A stretch of DNA of 64,000 bases from assembly GCF_003590645.1 (NCBI RefSeq), contig NZ_CP031834.1, positions 3,782,501 to 3,846,500 of the forward strand, written 5' to 3'. Below, one piece after another: positions 51,682 to 60,338 of this stretch. The stretch comes from Mesorhizobium sp. DCY119. Its GTDB lineage: Bacteria > Pseudomonadota > Alphaproteobacteria > Rhizobiales > Rhizobiaceae. Below the pieces are notes generated by a model that saw only the letters and a list, made by a program, of their open reading frames with translations, made no database searches and was not told where the DNA came from. The position numbers and the translations under genes were made by a program. How positions within the stretch are numbered: position 1 is the stretch's first letter; every line of letters starts with the position of its first letter.

Positions 51682-53037
51682 TCAGACAGCCTTCCGCTGG
51701 TCGACGGGGCTCTCTTCGAAGAAGCGGTTTGCCGGTCGGGCCAGGCCGAGGTTTTCGCGCAATGTCGAACCTTCGTATTCGCGCCTGAAGATACCGCGAC
51801 TCTGCAGTTCGGGAACCACCCTGTCGACGAAGTCATCGAGCCCCGCGGGCAGGAACGGGAACATGACATTGAACCCGTCCGAACCTTCCGACACCAGCCA
51901 TTCCTCCATCTCGTCGGCTATAGCCTTCGCCGTCCCGACGAAGGCGAGACCGGAATAGCCGCCGAGCCGCTGCGCAAGCTGCCTGACCGTCAGGTTCTCC
52001 TCACGCGCCAGTTCGATCACACGCTCGCGCCCGCTCTTGCTGGCGTTGGTTTCGGGAATATCCGGCAGCGGTGCGTCCGGATCGAAGCCCGATGCGTCGT
52101 GACCGATCGCGATCGACAGCGAAGCGATGCCGCTTTCGTAATAGACCAGGTTGTCGAGTTTGGAGCGCTTGGCGCGGGCTTCTTCGACCGTATCGCCGAC
52201 GACGACAAACGCGCCGGGCAATATCTTTATGTCATCACGCGAGCGGCCCGCCTTCACCGCCCTCGCCTTCACGTCTGAATAGAACCGCTGCCCGGCGGCA
52301 AGATCGGCATGCGCGGCGAAAATGACTTCCGCCGTCTCGGCCGCTAGTTGCCTCCCCGGGTCCGAAGCGCCGGCCTGCACGATGACAGGCCAGCCCTGGG
52401 GCGGACGCGCAATGTTGAGCGGCCCCCTGACGGAAAGACTGGGCCCTTTGTGGTCGAGGACATGCAGTTTCGACGGGTCGAAATAGAGGCCGCTTTCGGC
52501 ATCGCGAACAAAGGCATCGTCGGCGAAACTATCCCAAAGCCCGGTCACGACATCATAAAATTCGCGAGCGCGGCGGTAGCGCTCGCCGTGCTCGACATGT
52601 TCCTGCCTGCCAAAGTTCAACGCGGCATCCGGGTTGGAAGTCGTCACGATATTCCAGCCTGCACGACCACCGCTGATATGATCGAGCGAAGCGAAACGGC
52701 GGGCGATATGATAGGGCTCGTCGAACGTCGTGGAAGCTGTGGCGACAAGACCGATGTGGTCCGTCACGGCGGCGAGCGCCGACAGTAGCGTGAACGGCTC
52801 GAACGATGTCACCGTGTGACTGCGCTTCAGCGCCTCGATCGGCATGTTCAGCACGGCCAGATGATCGGCCATGAAAAAGGCGTCGAACTTCGCGCTTTCG
52901 AGCCTCTGCGCGAAGTGCTTCAGATGCGCGAAGTTGAAATTGGCATCGGGATAAGCGCCGGGATAGCGCCATGCGCCAGTGTGCAGACTGACAGGGCGCA
53001 TGAATGCGCCGAGCCGCAATTGTCGGGTTTGGGCCAT
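51682..53037 (-). CDS. LLM class flavin-dependent monooxygenase (NtaA/SnaA/DszA group)
   Basis: A bacterial-luciferase-like FMNH2-dependent monooxygenase, 451 residues. Signatures: LRLGAFMRPVSLHTGAWRYPGAY, LESAKFDAFFMADHLAVLN, ISGGRAGWNIVTTSNPDAALNFG and the C-terminal FVGTAKAIADEMEEWL. The group includes nitrilotriacetate and dibenzothiophene-sulfone monooxygenases; the substrate here is unknown and a separate flavin reductase would be needed. Start ATG 53037, no clear ribosome site; a TTG at 53055 is possible. A terminator-like hairpin lies upstream. Confidence 0.88.
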   Translation of the reverse strand: MAQTRQLRLGAFMRPVSLHTGAWRYPGAYPDANFNFAHLKHFAQRLESAKFDAFFMADHLAVLNMPIEALKRSHTVTSFEPFTLLSALAAVTDHIGLVATASTTFDEPYHIARRFASLDHISGGRAGWNIVTTSNPDAALNFGRQEHVEHGERYRRAREFYDVVTGLWDSFADDAFVRDAESGLYFDPSKLHVLDHKGPSLSVRGPLNIARPPQGWPVIVQAGASDPGRQLAAETAEVIFAAHADLAAGQRFYSDVKARAVKAGRSRDDIKILPGAFVVVGDTVEEARAKRSKLDNLVYYESGIASLSIAIGHDASGFDPDAPLPDIPETNASKSGRERVIELAREENLTVRQLAQRLGGYSGLAFVGTAKAIADEMEEWLVSEGSDGFNVMFPFLPAGLDDFVDRVVPELQSRGIFRREYEGSTLRENLGLARPANRFFEESPVDQRKAV

Positions 53038-53419
53038 GGGGAGGACTTTCGACAAACGATGACGTTAAGCCGGATATTGCATTGACCCAGAAGATGAGCC
53101 GCCCAGGCCGTTGGCGAAAGGTATTTCCTTTCACCAAACCGCGCAGTTGCACAAAGTGTTTCTCAACGACCGCCGAAGAGCACCATCCTGGCAGAGGCTG
53201 TTCAAGGCAAAAGAAAGCCGGGCTCGAATACGGCCCGGCGAATTGAAGGTTTAAAACCTCCAGAGGGGAACACACATCCAGTTCCAATGGGAGGAGAAGA
53301 ACCAGATGATTTTTCCTTTATGCGCCGATTCGACCCTTTTCGATACGAATTTCATTCTAAAGATATCAATACTCGGCGAATAGTCTTCCGAGCGAGGCGA
53401 TGCCTAACATCGAAGGGGC
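53038..53419. other. 382-bp leader between the oxygenase and LLM genes
   Basis: Both flanking genes run on minus. The only clear structure is the GC-rich hairpin at 53217-53239 and a small AAACCT/AGGTTT palindrome at 53247-53259. On plus a 25-codon frame at 53306-53383 has AGGAG upstream but no family and is not called. Confidence 0.5.
53217..53239 (-). terminator. intrinsic terminator on minus between oxygenase and LLM genes
   Basis: In the minus-strand transcript GCCGGGC pairs with GCCCGGC (seven perfect GC-rich pairs, nine-base loop) and is followed by UUUCUUUUG. It sits 180 bases after the oxygenase stop and 180 before the LLM start, so it may end one transcript or attenuate the other. 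Confidence 0.75.
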
Positions 53420-54439
53420 TCAGGTCGGCGCCAAGGTCGTGTCCAGAAGATCGGCATAGTGTCGCCGCGCTACGTCCGGATGCGAGCGCAATCGGCTCTT
53501 CAGAACATTCGTGCCGACATCGCGAAACAGCGGATTATCCGGATCGCTCGCTGGTCCCTGTGCTTCCCCTGCCAGTTCTTCGGGAAGGGTCAGAAGCGGG
53601 ATGGTGGCGTCGAGGCGCGCGCTGAAGAAAAACGGTACCGATATCCGCTCCACGCTGGCCGGCGGCGTGATCACGCGGTGAACCGTCGCCCGCAGATATC
53701 CGTTCGACGCAAGCTCGAGAAGTTCCCCGATGTTGACGACGAGCGTTCCGGGGATCGGGTCGACATCCACCCAATGGCCGTCATATTCAACCTGCAGCCC
53801 TTTGTTTTCGTCCTGCAGAAGCAAGGTCAGGAAGCCGCCATCCTTGTGCGCGCCGACCCCCTGGCCATCGCCGGTCGCATCCCGGCCCGGATAGCGCACG
53901 ATCTTCATTCGGTGATTGGGCGACTCGCGGTAGATGGGATCGAAGGCATCTTCCGGCTGCTCAAGAGCGACCGCGAAAGCCTTCAGCAGGCGTATCGCCA
54001 CCGCCGTCGCCTTCGCCTGCCAAGCGAGCAGCGCCGGCTTCAGGCTGGGCAGCTGCCCTGGCCACTGATTTGGTCCTTGAAGCCTCGTCCAGGCCGGCGT
54101 GTCCGGGCTCTGTGGAATGGCCTCACGCTCGACACCGATGTCAAGCTGCTCGCGCCAGTCGGCCTTGCCCTTGGTCAGTTCACCACCCGCACGCGTGTAG
54201 CCGCGAAACTGCGAGGAATTGACCATCTCGATGGCAAGCTTGTCGGCCTCGGGTAATGCAAAGAACTGCCGCGATGCCGCCAAAACATCGGCGATCTCGT
54301 CTTCCGTTATTCCATGGCCGCTTAGATAAAAGAAACCTACGTCGCGGGCTGCCGAGCGCAGATCGGCAAGAAATGTCCGGCTTTCCGAGTGGCCTTGTTC
54401 GAGCCTGCTCAAATCCAACACCGGGACGATTCTGGTCAT
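53420..54439 (-). CDS. isopenicillin-N-synthase-like 2-oxoglutarate/Fe(II) oxygenase
   Basis: A 339-residue non-heme iron oxygenase. The start ATG 54439 follows AAGGAG by seven bases; the longer frame to 54514 lacks one. The iron triad is in GAHKDGGFLTLLLQDE (His-x-Asp) and ATVHRVITPP (second His), with the 2-oxoglutarate Arg in RISVPFFF. The N-terminal DIOX_N-like region contains IPVLDLSRL-type sequence and AARDVGFFYLSGHGI. The substrate is unknown. It lies after the alpha/beta hydrolase on minus and before the LLM gene. Confidence 0.9.
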   Translation of the reverse strand: MTRIVPVLDLSRLEQGHSESRTFLADLRSAARDVGFFYLSGHGITEDEIADVLAASRQFFALPEADKLAIEMVNSSQFRGYTRAGGELTKGKADWREQLDIGVEREAIPQSPDTPAWTRLQGPNQWPGQLPSLKPALLAWQAKATAVAIRLLKAFAVALEQPEDAFDPIYRESPNHRMKIVRYPGRDATGDGQGVGAHKDGGFLTLLLQDENKGLQVEYDGHWVDVDPIPGTLVVNIGELLELASNGYLRATVHRVITPPASVERISVPFFFSARLDATIPLLTLPEELAGEAQGPASDPDNPLFRDVGTNVLKSRLRSHPDVARRHYADLLDTTLAPT

Positions 54440-54627
54440 AACTCTGCTCCTTGGTTTCCTCTTGAAGATCAGCCGCCACCATGGATTGCCCCGAAAAAGG
54501 TGACACAGGTGCAAGGCCGATCAAAGACATCGCCAATCCAATCTAAGCGAAGTCGAGGAAAGACCGCACCGCTGTCGATTGAAAACCTGCAAGTTTGTTT
54601 CGACCGGAGACGGCGGTGGTTTCACAC

Positions 54628-55494
54628 TCAGGCGGCTCGTCTGGGTCGAGCCGCACGGAGCCACGATGGTTGCGTCGTCTCTACATAATCGACTGATTTC
54701 AAGTGTGAGCCTATCAGCGGATCGAGAATATGCGGATCGGTCAGCGGCGCCATGTGCCCGGCGTCGGGAATCATGACGAGACGTGCTCCGATTATTGCTT
54801 CGGCGACAAGCTCGGTGACACGAAGGCTTGCAGCAGGGCTTTCCAACGCCATGACTGCAAGTGTCGGGCACGACGCCCGCCTGCAGCGTGACAGGGGCCA
54901 GTACTCGGCCAGGGCAGCCGCAAGGGTCATCGCCACCTGCTCGGCCTGAGAGGCAAGATGGGCGCGCAGGCCGCTGCTGGTTCTGGACCAGGCGCCGGCT
55001 CCATACCAGAAGTCGACATAGACCTGAATTGCATCAGTCGGCTTCATGGCGGCGATGGATGCCGCCATTCGATCGGCAAGATCGACGAGTTCGCTAAACA
55101 GCATCCGATCGGCCGGATCATCGGCGAGCAACAGATGGAAGCAAGTCGGCTCGATCAGCGTCAGGCTTCGTACCAATGTCGGCCGGGACAGCGCGATTTC
55201 CAGCGCCACCGCGGCACCATGGCCATGGCCGACAATATGTATCGGGACCGTGTCAGGGGCGAGCGCGCCGATAAGAAGCTGGGCTATGTCGTGGACGTCG
55301 TTGGCTGTACGCAAACCGACGTCGACATGGCCCGGCAGTTCCGGCGCGATCAAATGATACCGGCCGCGAAGATAGTTCGAGAGACCCTGCCATTGCCGGC
55401 CGGAACTCGCCGCATCATGCAAGGCGAGCACCGGCAGGCGAGGATCCCTGGCATCAGGCTCGACAGCGAACTGGTCAAGCTGTCCGGGTTTCAT
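54628..55494 (-). CDS. alpha/beta hydrolase
   Basis: A 288-residue soluble hydrolase. Start ATG 55494 (MKPGQLDQFAVEP); the 360-residue frame to 55710 has an unconvincing N-terminus. The nucleophile elbow is IVGHGHGAAVAL where a His replaces the usual Ser, Asp or Cys nucleophile (G-x-S-x-G expected), and the general-base His is in IPDAGHMAPLTDP. The missing nucleophile casts doubt on hydrolase activity. Its start overlaps the end of the DUF1127 gene by 20 bases. Confidence 0.8.
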   Translation of the reverse strand: MKPGQLDQFAVEPDARDPRLPVLALHDAASSGRQWQGLSNYLRGRYHLIAPELPGHVDVGLRTANDVHDIAQLLIGALAPDTVPIHIVGHGHGAAVALEIALSRPTLVRSLTLIEPTCFHLLLADDPADRMLFSELVDLADRMAASIAAMKPTDAIQVYVDFWYGAGAWSRTSSGLRAHLASQAEQVAMTLAAALAEYWPLSRCRRASCPTLAVMALESPAASLRVTELVAEAIIGARLVMIPDAGHMAPLTDPHILDPLIGSHLKSVDYVETTQPSWLRAARPRRAA

Positions 55495-55726
55495 GACCGC
55501 GCATCCTCTCGTTTGACGAGCCATAGGCGATCGACATGATCTCGGATCGCGTGATGCCGATGTCCTTGAGCATGTAATCGTCCAGTTTGGACAGGTCCCG
55601 GACGGTCCGGCGCTGGCTCCGATCTGCGCGGAAGGCGTCGTAGGCGATGCGCACTCTCTCGAGGAGAGACATGTCCCGATTGTCGGGTGAAAGTAAAAGG
55701 GTGATTGCAAACACGGTACACTCCAT
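55475..55726 (-). CDS. DUF1127 small protein
   Basis: An 83-residue protein with the DUF1127 signature near its C-terminus: RRTVRDLSKLDDYMLKDIGITRSEI. Start is taken at ATG 55726 (MECTVFAITLLLSPD); a shorter form begins at 55672 (MSLLERVRIAYDAFR). DUF1127 proteins of alphaproteobacteria bind RNA or act in phosphate, stress and sRNA metabolism in cases studied. It overlaps the following hydrolase start by 20 bases, suggesting coupled translation. Confidence 0.85.
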   Translation of the reverse strand: MECTVFAITLLLSPDNRDMSLLERVRIAYDAFRADRSQRRTVRDLSKLDDYMLKDIGITRSEIMSIAYGSSNERMRGHETRTA

Positions 55727-55824
55727 TGATTGAGACCGCCCGATCGGCGGCGTGGTTGATTGCGGTCTGGACGGCGGCAGGTGCAGCTTTGCGCCTTCAG
55801 ACAATGCCGCCGTCCCGCCCAACG

Positions 55825-56193
55825 TCAGTTGCTGCCGTAAAGAATGCGCGAACTGGCCCCGAGACCCGTTCCCCGGCTGCCGGCGGACATCGATGCCGCC
55901 GAGGAAAAGCCGAGCGCCCGCGGCGCGTTGTAGACAGTCGATGGCATCGACGCGTCGCCATAGGTGTAACGGGACGAAAGTTTCCCAACAGCCGCAGGCG
56001 CGCCAATCGAGGCGCTTGACGAGAAGTTGAGGCCGGTTGGCACCTTCTTCACGATGGAGCGCGGGGCGGCATCGCCGTAACGGGCGGAAGTCATGCCTGC
56101 GCCCGGAAACTGCAGGTTGGAAAGGATATCGTTGGCATGCGTGGTGCCGACTGCCGGCAGCATGGCCGCGAACGCAAGGATGATCTGTCTCAT
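55825..56193 (-). CDS. secreted small protein with an internal duplication
   Basis: A 122-residue product starting MRQIILAFAAMLPAVGTTHA, a signal peptide, at ATG 56193 with GGAG six bases upstream. The mature part has two copies of a roughly 32-residue unit: SARYGDAAPRSIVKK followed by LNFSSSASIGAP, and SSRYTYGDASMPSTVYNAP followed by LGFSSAASMSAG. No family is recognised. It is probably exported to the envelope. It sits upstream of DUF1127 on the same strand. Confidence 0.7.
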   Translation of the reverse strand: MRQIILAFAAMLPAVGTTHANDILSNLQFPGAGMTSARYGDAAPRSIVKKVPTGLNFSSSASIGAPAAVGKLSSRYTYGDASMPSTVYNAPRALGFSSAASMSAGSRGTGLGASSRILYGSN

Positions 56194-56566
56194 GATGGTC
56201 TCCATTGTTGTTTCGATTTTCTGGCTTCGCTGTCGCGCTTCATTCCAGCGTTGCTCCGCTGAAATTGATGAAGCTGACGACATCGTTCGGTTTTGAAAAA
56301 CCTGTTCGGCAACGATCGATTCAATCGAAGTCGACGCTCCGGTTTTAGCGCAGCGTTGTTTCACCTGTTTTTCTGGCGGGAAGCAGAAGTGTTTCTTTTG
56401 TTTCGGGATTCATGCTCAGGTTGCTTGATGCGACTGAAGCAATTGAAACAAATCGCCGGAATCTTGAATGAATCCTGAAAAATAGAGGTAGTATTCCTTC
56501 GGAAAATACCTCTTCCGGACAGTGCGGCTGATCGCAATCGATGTTCGACGGGGATGGAGACTGTGC
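56194..56566. other. 373-bp intergenic region with a regulatory-looking hairpin
   Basis: No gene is called here; a 79-residue minus frame at 56345-56584 overlaps the kinase gene start and lacks signals. A hairpin at 56485-56512 is the main structure. The promoters of the secreted protein gene and the kinase gene probably lie in this AT-richer stretch. Confidence 0.5.
56485..56512. promoter_or_regulatory. hairpin upstream of the hybrid kinase gene
   Basis: GAGGTA and TACCTC pair at the ends, then a one-base bulge and TTCC/GGAA with a three-base loop. It lies 54 bases before the kinase start. It could be an operator or an RNA fold. Confidence 0.45.
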
Positions 56567-59500
56567 ATGCTCGACGAAAGCCAAGTCATGAACGCACCAA
56601 CAGGCTACGCCTTGTTCAACGGCGAGAACATTCTCGTCGAGGCCAATGCAGAGATCTTCGGTGAAAGCGCCTCCACGTCCGCTAATCCCGGCTCAATGAA
56701 CCTGGAGACGGCGAGCGCCAGGGTTCTTGCCCGGTTCAAGAGCTTCGACGGCAGGACTGTCGAGCCGAACGACAGCTTCATTAGAAGTGCCGCGGCGCGC
56801 TGGAAGGAAACCGCAAAGGCGCCGGTCGAGGCCGAGACGGTGGACGGACGCTGGAAACTGCTGACGACACATCCCCGGCCCGACGGTGGCGTTGCCCTGG
56901 TCAGCATCGACATCACCGACATCAAGCGGGCGCAGATCGCATATCAGGCCAACGCCGAGATATTCCGCTGCATCACCGACAGTCATCCGCTGCCGGTCTG
57001 GGTGGTCGATGAGAAGAGCATGGAGATCCTCTATGAGAGCCTGGATGCCTCGAACCTGCTCGGCAGGAAATGGCAGCCTGGTACGCCGCAATTCATAACC
57101 GACCATTCCGTAGACCCTCGCGTTTTCAACAAGATCAGGGAACTCGTCAGTGCGAGCGATATCGTTCGCGATCACGAAATCCAGTTCAAACGGTCGGACG
57201 GCACGATTGTCTGGTGCTCGGCCAATTGCCGGCCCGGGCTCTATCAGGGACGCCCCTCGATCGTCATAGGCGTTCTCGACATCACGAAACGCAAGCAGCG
57301 CGAAGACCTGTTCGGTTTCCTCATCAAGCATCACCCGCTGCCGGTGTGGATGAACGATATCGAATCCGGGGATTTGATCTACCAGAGCCGCGCAGCCGAG
57401 CGGCTGTTCGGCTGGCCGAAGAACGCAAGCACGGCCCGAAAGATGCCTAAGCTCTGCGACTATTTCGTCGACCAGCGGCAGTATCGGAAGATCAGCCATG
57501 AGCTCATGCGCAAGGGAACCGTCGAAAATTGCGAGGCGCTCCTGAAGCGGGCTGATGGTCAGGAAATCTGGGCAACCGGCAATCTCCGTGTCGTGGAGTA
57601 TCAAGGGCGGCAGATGGTGCTTGGCGGCATCGCCGATGTCACCAAGCAGAAGAAGCGCGACGACGAAATCGCACTGGCGCGCGAGTTGCTCTCGGACGCC
57701 ATCGAATCCCTGTCGGAAGGCTTTGCGCTATACGGTGACGACAACCGGCTCGTGATGTGCAACCGGCTCTACCGCGAAATGAACCATATGGTCGAGGATA
57801 TGGTCGAGCCCGGGGTCGAATGGGCCGCACTGCTGCGCGAAGCGGCAAGGCGCGGGGCGTATCGCGCCGCTATCGGCCGCGAAGACGCGTGGTTCAATGA
57901 GCGCGTTCGGGATCGTGTCGGGTTCCTGAAAGATGCGCCCGTTGAGCTTGGCAACGGACAATGGCACTCGGTGTCGGTTCATCCGACCCGTCTCGGCGGA
58001 TTCGTGGTAACCCGCGCGGACATAAGCGAACGCAAGAAGGCCGAGACCGCCGAACGCGACGCCCATGCCTTGCTGCGTCAGGTTCTCGATGCCTGCCCTT
58101 CGCCCACTCGCATGTCCACAGTCGACGGGCAGACGCTTTATCGAAATCCGGCATGCGCAAATCTTTACGGCGATCGAGCGAAGATCACGGATTACTACGT
58201 CGATGCCGACGACAGCCGACGCCTTGTCGAAACCCTGCAGGAAGACGGCAGGGTCGACGACTTCCGGGTCCAGCAATACACGGCAGACAACCGCGTGTTC
58301 TGGGCTTCGCTTTCAGCGCGCCTGATCGATTTCCAGGGCCAGTCGGTCATCGTCTCCAACTCGACAAATATCGACGACATGATCCTGGCTCAGGACCAGA
58401 CACGGCGGGCCAATAACCGGCTGATCGATGCAATCGAGTCACTGGCGGAAGGGTTTGCGCTTTATGGCAAGGACGATTGCCTGATCCTCGCCAACAGCCG
58501 CTACCGCAAGATGCATGCGATAAGCGCTGATGTTCTGGCTCCCGGCGTGAACTGGTTCGACTTTCTGCGCACCACTGCAGAGCGAAAACAGTTCCCTGTT
58601 CCACCGCAGGGGATAGACACCTGGCTGGCCGAGCGGGCGAAGGACCGGCGCGAGTTCCGGCAGCAGGAATTCCAGCATACCGACGGCAGCTGGTACTTCG
58701 TTTCGACCTGCCCCACCCGCGAAGGAGGCTTCGTCGTTACCCGCGTCGACATCACCGAGCGCAAACGGGCTGAACTGGCGGCAAAGGAAGCCGACGAACT
58801 GGTCCGCAAGGTTCTCGAAGCCTGCCCGGTCAACATCCAGATGACCCGCGCCCATGACGGCAAGGTGCTTTATCGCAGCCCCGCGACGGCCGAACTGCTT
58901 GGCAATGTGGCTTACGCGGCGGACTACTATGTCGATCAGGTGGATCGGAAGCGATATGTCGAGAAACTTCTGGGCGAAGGATCGATCGACGATTTCGAAA
59001 CCCAGCTCAAGCGCAAGGACGGGGGAACATGCTGGTGCTCGATATCGTCCCGCCTCATCGACTTCCACGGCGAGAATGTCATCGTATCGCACGCCTACGA
59101 TCTTACCGACCGTATCAGGATGCAGACCGAACTCGAGCGCCAGCGCGAAACACTGCATCAGAACGAAAAACTCTCAGCTTTGGGTGAGTTGCTGGCAGGA
59201 GTGGCGCACGAACTGAACAACCCGCTCTCCGTGGTGCTCGGGCTTTCCTTGATATTGAAGGAAACGGCAAAGGATCGAACGACCGAGGAGCGTGCCGACA
59301 AGATCAGCAAGGCCGCCGAACGATGCGCGCGTATCGTCAAGACCTTCCTGGCCATGGCTCGGCAGCAACCAACCAGAACCCAGAACGTCCGGATAGATGA
59401 CGTCGTCGCCTCTGCGATCGAGGTGGCCAGCTATTCCATCAGTTCCTCCGACGTCGCCTTCTCGGTTCACCTCCAGCAAGGTCTCCCGCCGATCTGGGCC

Positions 59501-60262
59501 GATCCGGACCAGCTCAGCCAGGTACTGATCAATCTCCTGGTCAATGCCGAGCAGGCTTTGCACGGATGGGAGGGGCGAAGAGAGATAACGATCTCCGCGC
59601 ATCTGCACCCCAGGAATGGCAATGTGCTCGTCAGGATTTCCGACACAGGACCCGGAATCGCCGGCGAAATCCTGTCACGCATCTTTGAGCCGTTCTTCAC
59701 CACCAAGGAGGTCGGAGCCGGAACCGGGATCGGGCTGTCATTCTGTCACCGCATCGTTCAGTCGCATGGGGGGACCATTGAGGTCGAAACCACCGCTGGC
59801 GAAGGGTCCACCTTCATTGTCTCGCTTCCGGTTTCGCAACGGCCGAGCGTGAAAGCCGAAAACAAGTCCCAGGAGCCGGCAAAATCCTCGGGACTGGCCT
59901 GCCTGGTCGTGGACGATGAGAAGGAGGTCGGAGACCTGATTGCGGAGGTGCTGAGACGTGACGGTTTCAGGGTCACCGTCGCCCGATCTGGCGAGGAAGC
60001 CGTGCGACAATTGAAGAAACACACCTTCGCCCTGATCCTGAGCGATCTGAAGATGCCGAACATGGATGGCCGCCATCTGTTCAACCATGTCGCCGATTTT
60101 CACCCATCGGAGATAGAGCGGCTCGCCTTCCTGACGGGTGATACGATCAGCCCGGACGCGCAGGTTTTCCTGCGGGCGACAAAGCGGCCCTATCTGGAAA
60201 AACCGGTCAAACCTGACGAACTCCGATCCTTCGTGTCCAAATTGATGAGCAAAAGTATCTGA
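56567..60262 (+). CDS. hybrid sensor histidine kinase with seven PAS domains and a receiver
   Basis: A 1231-residue cytosolic kinase; no membrane segment is seen. Start ATG 56567 has GGAG seven bases upstream. Seven PAS-type units follow: about 1-120, 125-240, 245-360, 370-490, 490-605, 615-730 and 740-850. Two kinds alternate, one with AIESLSEGFALYGDD, the other with DYYVD and SRLIDF motifs. Then comes HisKA with phospho-acceptor His881 in GVAHELNNPLS, HATPase motifs NLLVNAEQAL, ISDTGPGIAG and GTGIGLSFC, and a C-terminal receiver with Asp1160 in LILSDLKMPNMDG. It precedes a response regulator gene by 76 bases. Ligand unknown. Confidence 0.93.
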   Translation: MLDESQVMNAPTGYALFNGENILVEANAEIFGESASTSANPGSMNLETASARVLARFKSFDGRTVEPNDSFIRSAAARWKETAKAPVEAETVDGRWKLLTTHPRPDGGVALVSIDITDIKRAQIAYQANAEIFRCITDSHPLPVWVVDEKSMEILYESLDASNLLGRKWQPGTPQFITDHSVDPRVFNKIRELVSASDIVRDHEIQFKRSDGTIVWCSANCRPGLYQGRPSIVIGVLDITKRKQREDLFGFLIKHHPLPVWMNDIESGDLIYQSRAAERLFGWPKNASTARKMPKLCDYFVDQRQYRKISHELMRKGTVENCEALLKRADGQEIWATGNLRVVEYQGRQMVLGGIADVTKQKKRDDEIALARELLSDAIESLSEGFALYGDDNRLVMCNRLYREMNHMVEDMVEPGVEWAALLREAARRGAYRAAIGREDAWFNERVRDRVGFLKDAPVELGNGQWHSVSVHPTRLGGFVVTRADISERKKAETAERDAHALLRQVLDACPSPTRMSTVDGQTLYRNPACANLYGDRAKITDYYVDADDSRRLVETLQEDGRVDDFRVQQYTADNRVFWASLSARLIDFQGQSVIVSNSTNIDDMILAQDQTRRANNRLIDAIESLAEGFALYGKDDCLILANSRYRKMHAISADVLAPGVNWFDFLRTTAERKQFPVPPQGIDTWLAERAKDRREFRQQEFQHTDGSWYFVSTCPTREGGFVVTRVDITERKRAELAAKEADELVRKVLEACPVNIQMTRAHDGKVLYRSPATAELLGNVAYAADYYVDQVDRKRYVEKLLGEGSIDDFETQLKRKDGGTCWCSISSRLIDFHGENVIVSHAYDLTDRIRMQTELERQRETLHQNEKLSALGELLAGVAHELNNPLSVVLGLSLILKETAKDRTTEERADKISKAAERCARIVKTFLAMARQQPTRTQNVRIDDVVASAIEVASYSISSSDVAFSVHLQQGLPPIWADPDQLSQVLINLLVNAEQALHGWEGRREITISAHLHPRNGNVLVRISDTGPGIAGEILSRIFEPFFTTKEVGAGTGIGLSFCHRIVQSHGGTIEVETTAGEGSTFIVSLPVSQRPSVKAENKSQEPAKSSGLACLVVDDEKEVGDLIAEVLRRDGFRVTVARSGEEAVRQLKKHTFALILSDLKMPNMDGRHLFNHVADFHPSEIERLAFLTGDTISPDAQVFLRATKRPYLEKPVKPDELRSFVSKLMSKSI

Positions 60263-60338
60263 TTGTGTAACCGGTGTTGGCGCCTGGTGATTTGCCATCC
60301 GATTTGAACGGGAATAGTTTGTATCTGGGGCAAGTTAC

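Noticed and set aside
52553-53287. 244-codon minus frame covering the start of the LLM gene
   Set aside because: It is in another frame over the conserved LLM N-terminus and has no family motif.
53306-53383. 25-codon leader peptide on plus with a good AGGAG
   Set aside because: Both neighbouring genes run on minus, so it would lead nowhere; sequence has no repeated regulatory codons.
56345-56584. 79-codon minus frame in the kinase upstream region
   Set aside because: Overlaps the kinase start, lacks a ribosome site and resembles no family.
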